Assembly (NCBI GenBank): GCA_016713105.1
Contig: JADJPS010000020.1
Span: 62,001-126,000, forward strand
Direction of reading: 5' to 3'
Length of the DNA: 64,000 nt
From: Devosia sp.
GTDB lineage: Bacteria > Pseudomonadota > Alphaproteobacteria > Rhizobiales > Devosiaceae
The notes beneath the pieces were generated by a model that saw nothing but the letters and a program-made list of their open reading frames with translations, was not told where the DNA came from and made no database searches. Made by a program: the position numbers and the translations under genes. This document shows, one piece after another, positions 1 to 7,823 of the stretch. Numbering within the stretch: position 1 is the first letter of the stretch; every line of letters begins with the position of its first letter.

Positions 1-1056
1 GCCGTTGCCAAGGAAGATGTACGCACCCGGCCGCGCCTGCAGCATGTAGGAAAAATCCTCGCCACCCATCTTGGCGTCGGCATTGGCATCGACCCGTTCG
101 TCGCCGGCCACCGCTGCCGCCACCTGCGCCGCGAAGGCGGCCTCGTCTGGCGTGTTGACCGTCACCGGGTAGCCCCGCCTGTAGCTCACTTCGGCCTTTC
201 CGCCGAAGGTCTGCGCGATGCCCTGCGCTACTCCCCGCAGGCGCTCTTCCATGTAGTCACGGATGGCCTCGTCGAGCGTGCGCACCGTGCCGGTCAGCTT
301 CACCATGCGCGGGATGATGTTGAACGCCTCGCCAGCCTGCAGCATGGTGACGCTCAGCACCGCCGACTTCATCGGGTCGATGTCGCGCGACACGATCGAA
401 TGCAGCGCCGTGATCATGTGCGCCGCGATCAGCACCGGGTCGACCGTGTTGTGCGGAATCGCGGCATGCCCGCCTTCGCCCTCGATGACGATGTCGAACG
501 CATCGCTCGCCGCCATGATGCCACCGACGCGCACGCCGAAATGCCCGGCGGGCGTCCCGGGCATGTTGTGCAGCCCGTAGACCTCCTCGATCCCGAAGCG
601 CTCCATCAGCCCATCCTCGAGCATGGCCTTGCCACCCGCCCCGCCTTCCTCGGCCGGCTGGAAGATCAGCACGGCCCGGCCGGTGAAATTGCGGGTCTCC
701 GCGAGGTATCTGGCGGCGCCCAGCAGCATCGCCGTGTGCCCATCGTGCCCGCAAGCGTGCATGCGCCCCGGCGTTGCACTGCAGTACGGCTTGCCGGTCT
801 TCTCGGTGATCGGCAGCGCGTCCATGTCCGCCCTGAGCCCGATCGTCCGGCCCGGCCCGTGCCCGTTGATCACCCCCACCACCCCGGTGCGTCCGACCTC
901 CGTTACCACCTCGTCGACGCCGAAGCCCCTCAGCAGATCGGCAACCTTACCGGCCGTGCGGTGGACGTCGTACTGCAGTTCGGGGTGGGTGTGGAAATCG
1001 CGTCGCCATTCGGCGACCTGGTCGGCGAATTCGGCAATGGCATTGATGACGGGCAT
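1..1056 (-). CDS. M20-family amidohydrolase (hippurate hydrolase-like), C-terminus cut by window edge
   Basis: Zinc/manganese-type M20 peptidase family enzyme that probably hydrolyses N-acyl amino acids (hippurate/IAA-amino acid hydrolase group). The 352 visible codons start at ATG 1056 and run off the left edge. Family motifs seen in order: RADMDALP near residue 70, the metal-binding HACGHDGH near residue 100, PAEEGG near residue 135, LHNMPG, and the dimerisation-domain block GGHAAIPH. The C-terminal metal-binding segment GGEDFS is near the edge, so only a short tail is missing. It shares the strand with the beta-glucosidase gene upstream (207 bp gap) but no shared pathway is evident. The substrate cannot be told from sequence. 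Confidence 0.88.
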   Translation of the reverse strand, partial: MPVINAIAEFADQVAEWRRDFHTHPELQYDVHRTAGKVADLLRGFGVDEVVTEVGRTGVVGVINGHGPGRTIGLRADMDALPITEKTGKPYCSATPGRMHACGHDGHTAMLLGAARYLAETRNFTGRAVLIFQPAEEGGAGGKAMLEDGLMERFGIEEVYGLHNMPGTPAGHFGVRVGGIMAASDAFDIVIEGEGGHAAIPHNTVDPVLIAAHMITALHSIVSRDIDPMKSAVLSVTMLQAGEAFNIIPRMVKLTGTVRTLDEAIRDYMEERLRGVAQGIAQTFGGKAEVSYRRGYPVTVNTPDEAAFAAQVAAAVAGDERVDANADAKMGGEDFSYMLQARPGAYIFLGNG

Positions 1057-1169
1057 AATGAACCTGACGTTCGCAAGCCGCTACTGTGCCCGCTCCGGGG
1101 CAGGGGGGTCAACCCGCCGAAGGGCGGAGTCTGCGGCTCAGTTCATATTCCGGATGCCGACTGCGGCGG

Positions 1170-1187
1170 CCGGCCTGTGACGGCCGG
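1170..1187. terminator. possible hairpin downstream of beta-glucosidase gene
   Basis: CCGGCC, a six-base loop, then GGCCGG lies about 80 bp past the stop of the minus-strand beta-glucosidase gene. There is no T-tract, so intrinsic termination is only a guess. Confidence 0.25.
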
Positions 1188-1263
1188 TGTCGCGCCCAGC
1201 ACGCGCCTCGTCGCCTCCTGTCGGCGACCTGCGAGAGGTGGTGCTGGCGGGCGACCTGCAGGC

Positions 1264-2571
1264 TCAGCGCGTGTTGTGCAGCATGCCCTGAAAGGCGCGG
1301 TAACTGCCCTTTGGCGTGCGGACCTGCGTCGCGTAGTCGACATGCACGATGCCGAAGCGCGAAGTATAACCTTCCGCCCACTCGTAGTTGTCGAGCAGCG
1401 ACCAGGCGAAGAAGCCGCGGACATCGGCGCCCTGCGCCTGGGCGTTGGCGACCGCCCGCAGGTGGTCGTCATAGAACTTCACCCGGCGCGCGTCGTCGGT
1501 TTCGCTCATGCCGGTTTCGGTGACGTAGAGTGGCACCCTGGTGTATTCGCGGCTGACGCGAACGAGGAGATCCTCAAGGCCCTTGGGGTGGATCTCCCAG
1601 CCCAGGTCGGACGTTTCGAGATCGCCCGCGATGCGCCGGCCGCCGAACAGTCCGGCGTCGCGGTCGCCGGCGTATATACCGCGGGTGTAGTAGTTGATCC
1701 CCAGCCAGTCGAGCGGGCGGGAGACGGTCTCCATATCCTTCTCGAAGCCCTCCGGCAGCCAGGGCGCCAGCGCCGTGGTGAGTTCCACCGGATAGACGCC
1801 CTTGAACACGCCGCCGAGGTACCAGCGGTTGAACAGCGCATCGCCGATGTTTTCGGCGTCGAGATCCTCGGGCTTGCCAGAGGCCGGCTCGGTCTTTTCG
1901 AGGTTGAGCACGATGCCGAGATTCTTGGCGCCCTCGCCGCGGAGGGCGTCGATGGCCGTGCCATGCGCCAGCAACACGTGATGCATGGCACGTGCGGCGG
2001 CGCGCAGGTCGCGATAGCCGGGGGCATGGATGCCGAGGAAGTGGCTGAGGAAGGCGACGCACCAGGGCTCGTTGATGGTGGCAGTGGCGGCGAGCCGATC
2101 GCCGAAGCGGTTTCCGACCAAGGCGGCGTACTCGGCGAACCAGCCGGCAATGTCGCGATTCATCCAGCCGCCCCGGTCCATGAGCGCACTTGGCAGGTCC
2201 CAGTGGTAGAGGGTCGCGAACGGCTTGAGGCCGCGCTCGAGCATGCCGTCTATCAGCCGGTCGTAGAAGTCGAGCCCCTTCTGGTTCACAGCGCCGATGC
2301 CTTCGGGGATGAGGCGCGGCCAGGCCAACGAGAAGCGGTAGGCATCGAAGCCGCCGTCGCGGATGAGGTCGAGGTCCTCGGGCCAGCGATTGTAGTGGTC
2401 GCAGGCGACCGCGCCATCATGCCGGTGCTTCACGTTGCCGGGGGTGGCGGCGAAAGTGTCCCAGATGCAGGTGCCGCGGCCATCGGTCTGTCCGCCCTCG
2501 ATCTGGTAGGCGGCGGTTGCGGTGCCGAAGGTGAAGTTCGGCCCGAGGTCCTGGCGCTCGATGGAAAACAA
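1264..2571 (-). CDS. GH1 beta-glucosidase
   Basis: Glycoside hydrolase family 1 enzyme of 435 residues, the usual bacterial BglA/BglB length, predicted to be cytoplasmic because no signal peptide is seen. The acid/base glutamate is in TINEPW (E168) and the nucleophile in VTETG (E352). The N-terminal signature FGTATAAYQIEG and the aglycone-side motif GINYYTRG are also present. The start is a TTG at 2571, chosen because a perfect AGGAGG lies seven bases upstream; no ATG competes. No sugar transporter is adjacent, so the natural glucoside is unknown. A LacI-type palindrome lies about 80 bp upstream. Confidence 0.93.
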   Translation of the reverse strand: MFSIERQDLGPNFTFGTATAAYQIEGGQTDGRGTCIWDTFAATPGNVKHRHDGAVACDHYNRWPEDLDLIRDGGFDAYRFSLAWPRLIPEGIGAVNQKGLDFYDRLIDGMLERGLKPFATLYHWDLPSALMDRGGWMNRDIAGWFAEYAALVGNRFGDRLAATATINEPWCVAFLSHFLGIHAPGYRDLRAAARAMHHVLLAHGTAIDALRGEGAKNLGIVLNLEKTEPASGKPEDLDAENIGDALFNRWYLGGVFKGVYPVELTTALAPWLPEGFEKDMETVSRPLDWLGINYYTRGIYAGDRDAGLFGGRRIAGDLETSDLGWEIHPKGLEDLLVRVSREYTRVPLYVTETGMSETDDARRVKFYDDHLRAVANAQAQGADVRGFFAWSLLDNYEWAEGYTSRFGIVHVDYATQVRTPKGSYRAFQGMLHNTR

Positions 2572-2650
2572 CGACGTACCTCCTCAACTGGCGCGTTCGC
2601 GCACGTGATTGATCGACCAGACGTGCGGGATTTGACGTCCCCGAGGTCAA

Positions 2651-2664
2651 TGTAATCGATTGCA
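2651..2664. promoter_or_regulatory. LacI-family-like operator upstream of beta-glucosidase
   Basis: TGTAATCGATTGCA is a near-perfect 14-bp palindrome with the central CG typical of LacI/GalR operators. It lies 80-93 bp before the beta-glucosidase start. On the minus strand a TTGACC (possible -35) follows closely. The regulator is not in this window, so assignment is inference. Confidence 0.4.
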
Positions 2665-2745
2665 TAGCAGCGGATGGGACGTGTGTCACCCCTCCGCCCC
2701 TTCCTGCAAGGGCAGGAATGCAAGCGAAATCGGATGTGGGCGACG

Positions 2746-3825
2746 CTAGGGTCTGACCGCGGGCTGGGCGGCGAGGAGCCGCTTCGCGATGGTCCGGAAG
2801 GGCAGGGCCTCGGCGCTATCGGGGTTGGTTGCTACTACCGGCCGGCCGGCATCGGAGGTTTCGCGGATCTGCATGACCAGGGGAATCTCGCCCAGGAACG
2901 GGATGCCGAGATTGTCGGCCGCCGCATGGGCGCCGCCATGGCCGAAAATATCGTAGCGCCTGCCGGTATCGGGGGCGAGGAAGTAACTCATGTTCTCGAC
3001 GATGCCGAGGATCGGCACTTCGGTCCTGAGGAACATGTCCATCGCCTTGGTGGCGTCGATCAGCGCCAGGTCCTGGGGGGTGGAGATGATGACCGCGCCA
3101 AGCAGCGGCACCTGCTGGACCAGCGAGATCTGGATGTCGCCGGTGCCGGGCGGCAGATCGACCACCAGCACGTCGAGCCCGCCCCAGTCGGTTTCGCGCA
3201 GCAACTGGCGGAGCGCTGAGGTGGCCATCGGGCCGCGCCAGACCACGGCCTGACCAGGGGTGAGCATCGAGCCGATCGACATGGCCTTGAGGCCGAAGGC
3301 CTGATGGGGGGAGAAGATGCCGTCTTCGCGCACGGCGGGCTTGCCCTCGAGGCCGAGGAGCTTGGGGATCGAGGGCCCGTAGAGATCGGCATCGAGGATA
3401 CCGGTGCGAAGGCCCTCAGCGGCGAAGGCCAGCGCCAGGTTGACGGCGACGGTCGACTTGCCGACGCCGCCCTTGCCCGACCCGACCGCGACGATGTGGC
3501 GGATGCCGGGCACGGCCTCGCGCGGCGCCGGACCGGGGCGGTTCTGCGCCTTGGCCTGGCCGGTAGCGGCCTGATTGCGGTCGGAGGTCAGCGACACCAT
3601 GACCTTGCGGCCCTCCGAGACCTTCTCGGCAGCAGCCTGCGCGGCGGTGCGGGCAGGCGCGAAGGCAGTCTCCATGCCATGGGCGACCGAGATGGCGAAG
3701 GCGACCGCGCCCTGTGTCACGATGATCTCGCTCAGCCCGCCGTAGTCGGCGAGATTGCCCCCGCCGGGGATGGTGACGGAGCGCAAGGCGTTGCGGACAG
3801 CGTTGGCGATCAGTTCATTGGCCAT
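2746..3825 (-). CDS. apbC: Mrp/ApbC-family P-loop ATPase (Fe-S carrier), lacking CxxC
   Basis: Mrp/NBP35-type iron-sulfur cluster carrier of 359 residues. An N-terminal MIP18/DUF59-like domain (about 1-85) is followed by the deviant Walker A GSGKGGVGKS (116-125), the Mrp motif containing WRGPMA, and DLPPGTGD. The start was moved from an upstream ATG (3861) to ATG 3825 because the peptide from MANEL onward begins the conserved domain. The usual C-terminal CxxC that bridges a 4Fe-4S cluster between monomers is absent: the expected segment reads APDTG between NMSYF and IFGHGG. From memory many alphaproteobacterial Mrp proteins share this change, so cluster binding may differ from the enterobacterial model. 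Downstream lies a REP-like intergenic repeat, then transaldolase. Confidence 0.9.
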   Translation of the reverse strand: MANELIANAVRNALRSVTIPGGGNLADYGGLSEIIVTQGAVAFAISVAHGMETAFAPARTAAQAAAEKVSEGRKVMVSLTSDRNQAATGQAKAQNRPGPAPREAVPGIRHIVAVGSGKGGVGKSTVAVNLALAFAAEGLRTGILDADLYGPSIPKLLGLEGKPAVREDGIFSPHQAFGLKAMSIGSMLTPGQAVVWRGPMATSALRQLLRETDWGGLDVLVVDLPPGTGDIQISLVQQVPLLGAVIISTPQDLALIDATKAMDMFLRTEVPILGIVENMSYFLAPDTGRRYDIFGHGGAHAAADNLGIPFLGEIPLVMQIRETSDAGRPVVATNPDSAEALPFRTIAKRLLAAQPAVRP

Positions 3826-3859
3826 TGTGCGATTCCCGCGCCGCCAAACCCACGGTGTC

Positions 3860-3944
3860 ATTCCGGCGCAGGCCGGAATCCAGCGCTCTCAGCGCACTCC
3901 GCGATGGCGGCGAAATCTCAGGATGGGCCCCGGCCTGCGCCGGG
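3860..3944. repeat. REP-like intergenic hairpin pair
   Basis: Two related hairpins lie between the mrp start and the transaldolase stop: ATTCCGGC-GCAG-GCCGGAAT at 3860-3879 and CCCCGGC-CTGC-GCCGGGG at 3927-3944. The repeated word is a near-palindrome built on GGCCTGCGCCGG, as in the dispersed 'CATTCCGGCGCAGGCCGGAAT'-type repeats of alphaproteobacteria. It may also stop transcription. Confidence 0.6.
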
Positions 3945-3976
3945 GCGATACCGTGCTGGTGGTGGGTACAGAGCCC

Positions 3977-4630
3977 TCAGAGGATCGACTGGCCTGTGGA
4001 CTTCCAGTCCTTGACGAACTGCTCGAGGCCCGACTTGGTCAGCGGGTGGTCGGCGAGCTTGTAGATCACGGTCGGCGGGATGGTAGCGACGTCGGCGCCG
4101 GCGAGGGCGGCCTCGGTCACGTGGTTGGCCGAGCGGATCGAGGCGGCAAGGATCTCGGTCGAGAAGGCGTAGTTGTCGTAGATCTGGCGGATATCGCGGA
4201 TCAGCTGCATGCCCTCGAGGTTGATGTCGTCGAGCCGGCCGATGAACGGCGAGACGAAGGTGGCGCCGGCCTTGGCCGCGAGCAGCGCCTGGTTGGCCGA
4301 AAAGCAGAGAGTCACGTTGGTCTTGATGCCATTGGACGAGAAGTGCTTGGTGGCCTTCAGCCCGTCGATGGTCAGCGGCAGCTTGATCACGACATTCTCG
4401 GCGATCTTCGCCAGGTGCTCGCCTTCGGCGACCATGCCGGCGTAGTCGGTAGCGGCGACTTCGGCAGAGACCGGGCCGGGAACGATCGAGCAGATCTCCT
4501 TGATGACTTCCTTGAAGTCGCGGCCGGACTTGGCAACGAGCGAGGGATTGGTCGTCACCCCGTCGAGCAGGCCGGTTTCGTGGAGATCGCGGATATCCTT
4601 GATCTCGGCGGTATCGACGAAGAACTTCAT
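3977..4630 (-). CDS. tal: transaldolase / fructose-6-phosphate aldolase family
   Basis: Short-form transaldolase (TalC/FSA type, 217 residues, normal length) that transfers or releases a dihydroxyacetone unit from sugar phosphates in the cytoplasmic pentose-phosphate pathway. The Schiff-base lysine is in VVIKLPLT (around residue 85). FVDTAEI and VTTNPSLV at the N-terminus and FVSPFIGR in the middle are family signatures. The start ATG at 4630 is preceded by GGAGGGGA. A much longer open frame upstream in the same phase is only antisense to the aminotransferase and is not coding. Transaldolase and F6P aldolase activity cannot be separated by sequence reading alone. Confidence 0.93.
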   Translation of the reverse strand: MKFFVDTAEIKDIRDLHETGLLDGVTTNPSLVAKSGRDFKEVIKEICSIVPGPVSAEVAATDYAGMVAEGEHLAKIAENVVIKLPLTIDGLKATKHFSSNGIKTNVTLCFSANQALLAAKAGATFVSPFIGRLDDINLEGMQLIRDIRQIYDNYAFSTEILAASIRSANHVTEAALAGADVATIPPTVIYKLADHPLTKSGLEQFVKDWKSTGQSIL

Positions 4631-4713
4631 GGCGTTCCCCTCCGGGAGAGTGGTGTGCTGTTGTCTAGGTATGCCGATTGTGGCGCGTCGCAAGGGCGCG
4701 CCGCAAGTCGTGT

Positions 4714-5898
4714 TCAGCGGATGGCGGCGAGCAGCTTGTCGGCGAGTTCGCCCACGCGGTCCTCCGGGATGCCGGCGACGTTGATACGGCTGTCGTTGAT
4801 CATGTAGATCGCATCGTCGAGCTTGAGCTTGGTGACCACCGCCTCGGGCAGGCCGAGCAGCGAGAACATGCCCGAGTGCTGGGCGATGAAGTCGAAGTCC
4901 TTGCTGTTGGAGCGCTGCCGGATGGCGTCGGCGAGCTTGACGCGGAGTCGTTTCATGCGCTCGCGCATCTCGGTGAGTTCGGCCTCCCACTCGGCGCGCA
5001 GGTCCTTGTCCTCGAGGATGACCCGGACGACTTCGGCGCCGTGGTCGGGGGTCTGGCTGATGGTGCCGCGGATGATGTTCTGCATCTGCGATGACACCAC
5101 GTCCGCCGTCTCGCTGTCGCGGGCGATGGCGATGGCGACGCCGGCGCGCTCGCGATAGAGGCCGAAGTTCTTCGACGCCGAAAACGCAATCATGCATTCG
5201 GGAACGCTGGTCGCCACCTTGCGCACACCATATGCATCGGCCTCGATGCCGTCGCCAAAGCCGAGATAGGCGAGATCGACCAGTGGGAAGGCGCCGGTGC
5301 GCCTGAGGCTCTCGACCACGCGGTCCCATTGGGCGGGCGTGAGGTTGGCGCCCGTGGGATTGTGGCAGCAGCCATGCAGCAGAATGGTGTCGTTGCTGTT
5401 CAGCCCGTCGATGACCTTGATCATGGCGTCGAAATCGACGGCGCGGCTTCGCGGGTCGAAATACGGGTAGTAGTGGACCTCGAGCCCAGCGTTCTCGGCG
5501 AGCGGAATGTGGTTGGGCCAGGTCGGATCGGAAATGAAGATGCGACCGCCGGGACGGGCCCGGCCGAGCACGTGCATCAGGATCATCAGCGCGCCGGTTC
5601 CTCCGGCGCCGTTGACGCAGCGGATGCGCGAGGCCTCGACCGTGTTGGCGAGCGCCAGGTCGACGATCGCGGCCGAGAATTCCTTGTTGCCGACCACGCC
5701 CTTGTAGGTCTTGGTCCTCGCCCCGTCGAGAATGCGCTGCTCGGCCTTCTTGACCGCCGACATGATCGGCGTGTTGTTGCCCGGGTCCTTGTAGACGCCG
5801 ACACCGAGGTCGATCTTGCCGGTGCGCGGATCGGCGGCGTACTCGGCCATGAGGACGAAAATCTTGTCGAGCGTGGCCTTCTTGAGCGTCTCAAACAT
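4714..5898 (-). CDS. aromatic/aspartate aminotransferase, class I
   Basis: PLP-dependent fold-type I aminotransferase of 394 residues, closest in motif to the TyrB/AspC subgroup (amino acid:aromatic or dicarboxylic amino acid transaminase). The PLP lysine lies in SASKNFGLYRER, preceded by CCHNPTG, which contains the substrate/PLP-binding Asn. ATG 5898 is used because FETLKKA begins the conserved domain; an in-frame extension to 6015 is proline-rich and unlikely. The gene follows transaldolase on the same strand (83 bp gap). Aromatic versus aspartate preference is not resolved. Confidence 0.92.
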   Translation of the reverse strand: MFETLKKATLDKIFVLMAEYAADPRTGKIDLGVGVYKDPGNNTPIMSAVKKAEQRILDGARTKTYKGVVGNKEFSAAIVDLALANTVEASRIRCVNGAGGTGALMILMHVLGRARPGGRIFISDPTWPNHIPLAENAGLEVHYYPYFDPRSRAVDFDAMIKVIDGLNSNDTILLHGCCHNPTGANLTPAQWDRVVESLRRTGAFPLVDLAYLGFGDGIEADAYGVRKVATSVPECMIAFSASKNFGLYRERAGVAIAIARDSETADVVSSQMQNIIRGTISQTPDHGAEVVRVILEDKDLRAEWEAELTEMRERMKRLRVKLADAIRQRSNSKDFDFIAQHSGMFSLLGLPEAVVTKLKLDDAIYMINDSRINVAGIPEDRVGELADKLLAAIR

Positions 5899-5952
5899 CT
5901 TGGGTTTCCGGGGAAGAGCAGGCGGGGGAGTTATAGGCAGGCTGGGGGGAAT

Positions 5953-5965
5953 TGCAACCGGTGCA
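5953..5965. promoter_or_regulatory. possible LacI-type operator before alpha-glucosidase
   Basis: TGCAACCGGTGCA resembles the ACCGGT-centred LacI-family operators seen near alpha-glucoside genes in rhizobia, but the palindrome is one base short of symmetric. It lies 164 bp upstream of the alpha-glucosidase start. Weak call. Confidence 0.25.
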
Positions 5966-6128
5966 GAGCCGAACCCTCCCGGCTCAGAGACGGCGATTTC
6001 TGCGCTGCGCCCCAATCGGATCGAGTAGCGGGTTCAACGCCCACCACCTGCATTCGCCTGCCGATTGACACCCGGCCTGCCGGCGCGCATCACCGGGCCA
6101 GTCCCCTTTGCCCGAGAGGAGCCCGCTC

Positions 6129-7823
6129 GTGAGCCTCGTTCCGCCCAATGTATCCGTTGCCCCGATGACCGAGCAGAAGTCGACGCCGACCCAGCCGGTC
6201 GACAAGGACTGGTGGCGGGGTGCCGTCATCTACCAGATCTACCCACGCTCGTTTCAGGACCACAACGGCGACGGCGTCGGCGATCTCGTCGGCATCACCG
6301 AGCGGCTCGACTATGTCGCCGATCTCGGGGTCGACGCCATCTGGCTCAGCCCCTTCTTCACGTCGCCGATGAAGGATTTCGGCTACGACGTCTCCAACTA
6401 CCGCGACGTCGATCCGATCTTCGGCACCATCGGCGATTTCGACCGGCTGCTGGAAAAGGCCCATTCGCGCGGCCTCAGGGTGATCATCGACCAGGTGATC
6501 TCGCACTCCTCCGACAGGCACCCCTGGTTCCAGGAGAGCCGGCAGTCCCGCACCAACCCCAAGCACGACTGGTATGTCTGGGCCGACCCGAACCCGGACG
6601 GCACGCCGCCGAACAACTGGCTCTCGATCTTCGGCGGTTCCGCCTGGACCTGGGACAGCCGGCGCATGCAGTACTACATGCACAACTTCCTCGCCTCCCA
6701 GCCTGACCTCAACTTCCACAACCCGGAGGTGCAGGACGCCGTGCTGGGCGCCATGCGCTTCTGGCTCGAGCGCGGCGTCGACGGCTTCCGGCTCGACACG
6801 GTGAACTTCTACTTCTGCTCCGAAGGGCTCGAATCCAATCCGGTGGTCCGTCCCGAGGACTTCAACGCCTCGACTGCTCCAGCGGTGAATCCCTACAATT
6901 TCCAGGAGCATGTCTACGACAAGAGCCGTCCGGAAAACCTCGCCTTCCTGACTCGCATCCGTGCCCTGATCGATGAGTATCCCGGCACCACCAGCGTCGG
7001 CGAGATCGGCTACAGCCAGCACCAGCTCGAAATCATGGCGCAGTACACGTCGGGCGAGGACCGGCTGCACATGGCTTACACCTTCGACTACCTGGGCGGC
7101 GCCTTCAACTCCCGTCACTTCCGCACGTCGATCGACCTCGCAGAACAGGACGCGCCGGACGGCTGGATATGCCTTGCCTTCTCCAACCACGACGTCGTCC
7201 GGCACCTGAGCCGCTGGGGCGCCCACAACCACAAGGAGGCCTTTGCCCGGCTCGCCTCCACCATGCTGCTGACCATGCGAGGCTCGGTTTGCCTCTACCA
7301 GGGCGAGGAACTGGGTCTGACCGAGGCCGAGCTCGCCTTCGAGGATCTGGTCGATCCCTACGGCATCGAGTTCTGGCCCGAGTTCAAGGGTCGCGACGGC
7401 TGCCGCACCCCGATGGTCTGGCAGGCAGCGGCGCATCTGGGTGGCTTCACCACCGCGCAGAAGGCCTGGCTGCCGGTTCCAGCCGATCACCTGCTGCGGG
7501 CCGTTGACCAGCAGGAAAAGCAGAACGACTCGCTGCTGCACCACTATCGGGCGACGCTGAACTTCCGTCGCCAGCATCCGGCACTGGCCAAGGGCGCCAT
7601 CGAAACCCTCGACGCACCCGACGGTGTCCTGATGTTCCGCCGCAGCGGGGCAGGGGAAACCCTGCTGTGCGTGTACAACATGACCGAGGGGCCGAAATCG
7701 GTGCAATTGCCCGCCGGCATCGCCGTGCGATCCGCCGATGCGCCGGGTTCAGTCGTCGGGCCGGTCGACGGGGTTGTCGCCCTGCCGCCTTTCGGGGCCT
7801 TTGTCGGCATCGTCGCCGGCTGA
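6129..7823 (+). CDS. aglA: GH13 alpha-glucosidase (AglA-like)
   Basis: Alpha-amylase-family (GH13) exo-alpha-glucosidase of 564 residues, resembling the Agrobacterium/Sinorhizobium AglA group that hydrolyses sucrose, maltose and trehalulose-type sugars in the cytoplasm. Seen: the N-terminal VIYQIYPRSFQD, region I IIDQVISHSS, the nucleophile region GFRLDTVNF, the acid/base region VGEIGY and region IV FSNHDVVR. Region I reads S-H where classical family members have N-H, as I recall for AglA proteins. A GTG at 6129 is preferred because AGGAG sits seven bases upstream; ATG 6165 is the alternative. The 3' end overlaps the convergent ABC ATPase gene by 75 bp. Confidence 0.9.
   Translation: MSLVPPNVSVAPMTEQKSTPTQPVDKDWWRGAVIYQIYPRSFQDHNGDGVGDLVGITERLDYVADLGVDAIWLSPFFTSPMKDFGYDVSNYRDVDPIFGTIGDFDRLLEKAHSRGLRVIIDQVISHSSDRHPWFQESRQSRTNPKHDWYVWADPNPDGTPPNNWLSIFGGSAWTWDSRRMQYYMHNFLASQPDLNFHNPEVQDAVLGAMRFWLERGVDGFRLDTVNFYFCSEGLESNPVVRPEDFNASTAPAVNPYNFQEHVYDKSRPENLAFLTRIRALIDEYPGTTSVGEIGYSQHQLEIMAQYTSGEDRLHMAYTFDYLGGAFNSRHFRTSIDLAEQDAPDGWICLAFSNHDVVRHLSRWGAHNHKEAFARLASTMLLTMRGSVCLYQGEELGLTEAELAFEDLVDPYGIEFWPEFKGRDGCRTPMVWQAAAHLGGFTTAQKAWLPVPADHLLRAVDQQEKQNDSLLHHYRATLNFRRQHPALAKGAIETLDAPDGVLMFRRSGAGETLLCVYNMTEGPKSVQLPAGIAVRSADAPGSVVGPVDGVVALPPFGAFVGIVAG

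Noticed and set aside
400..2655. 751-residue plus-strand open frame
   Set aside because: Antisense to the amidohydrolase and beta-glucosidase genes; a typical long shadow frame in high-GC DNA with no domain.
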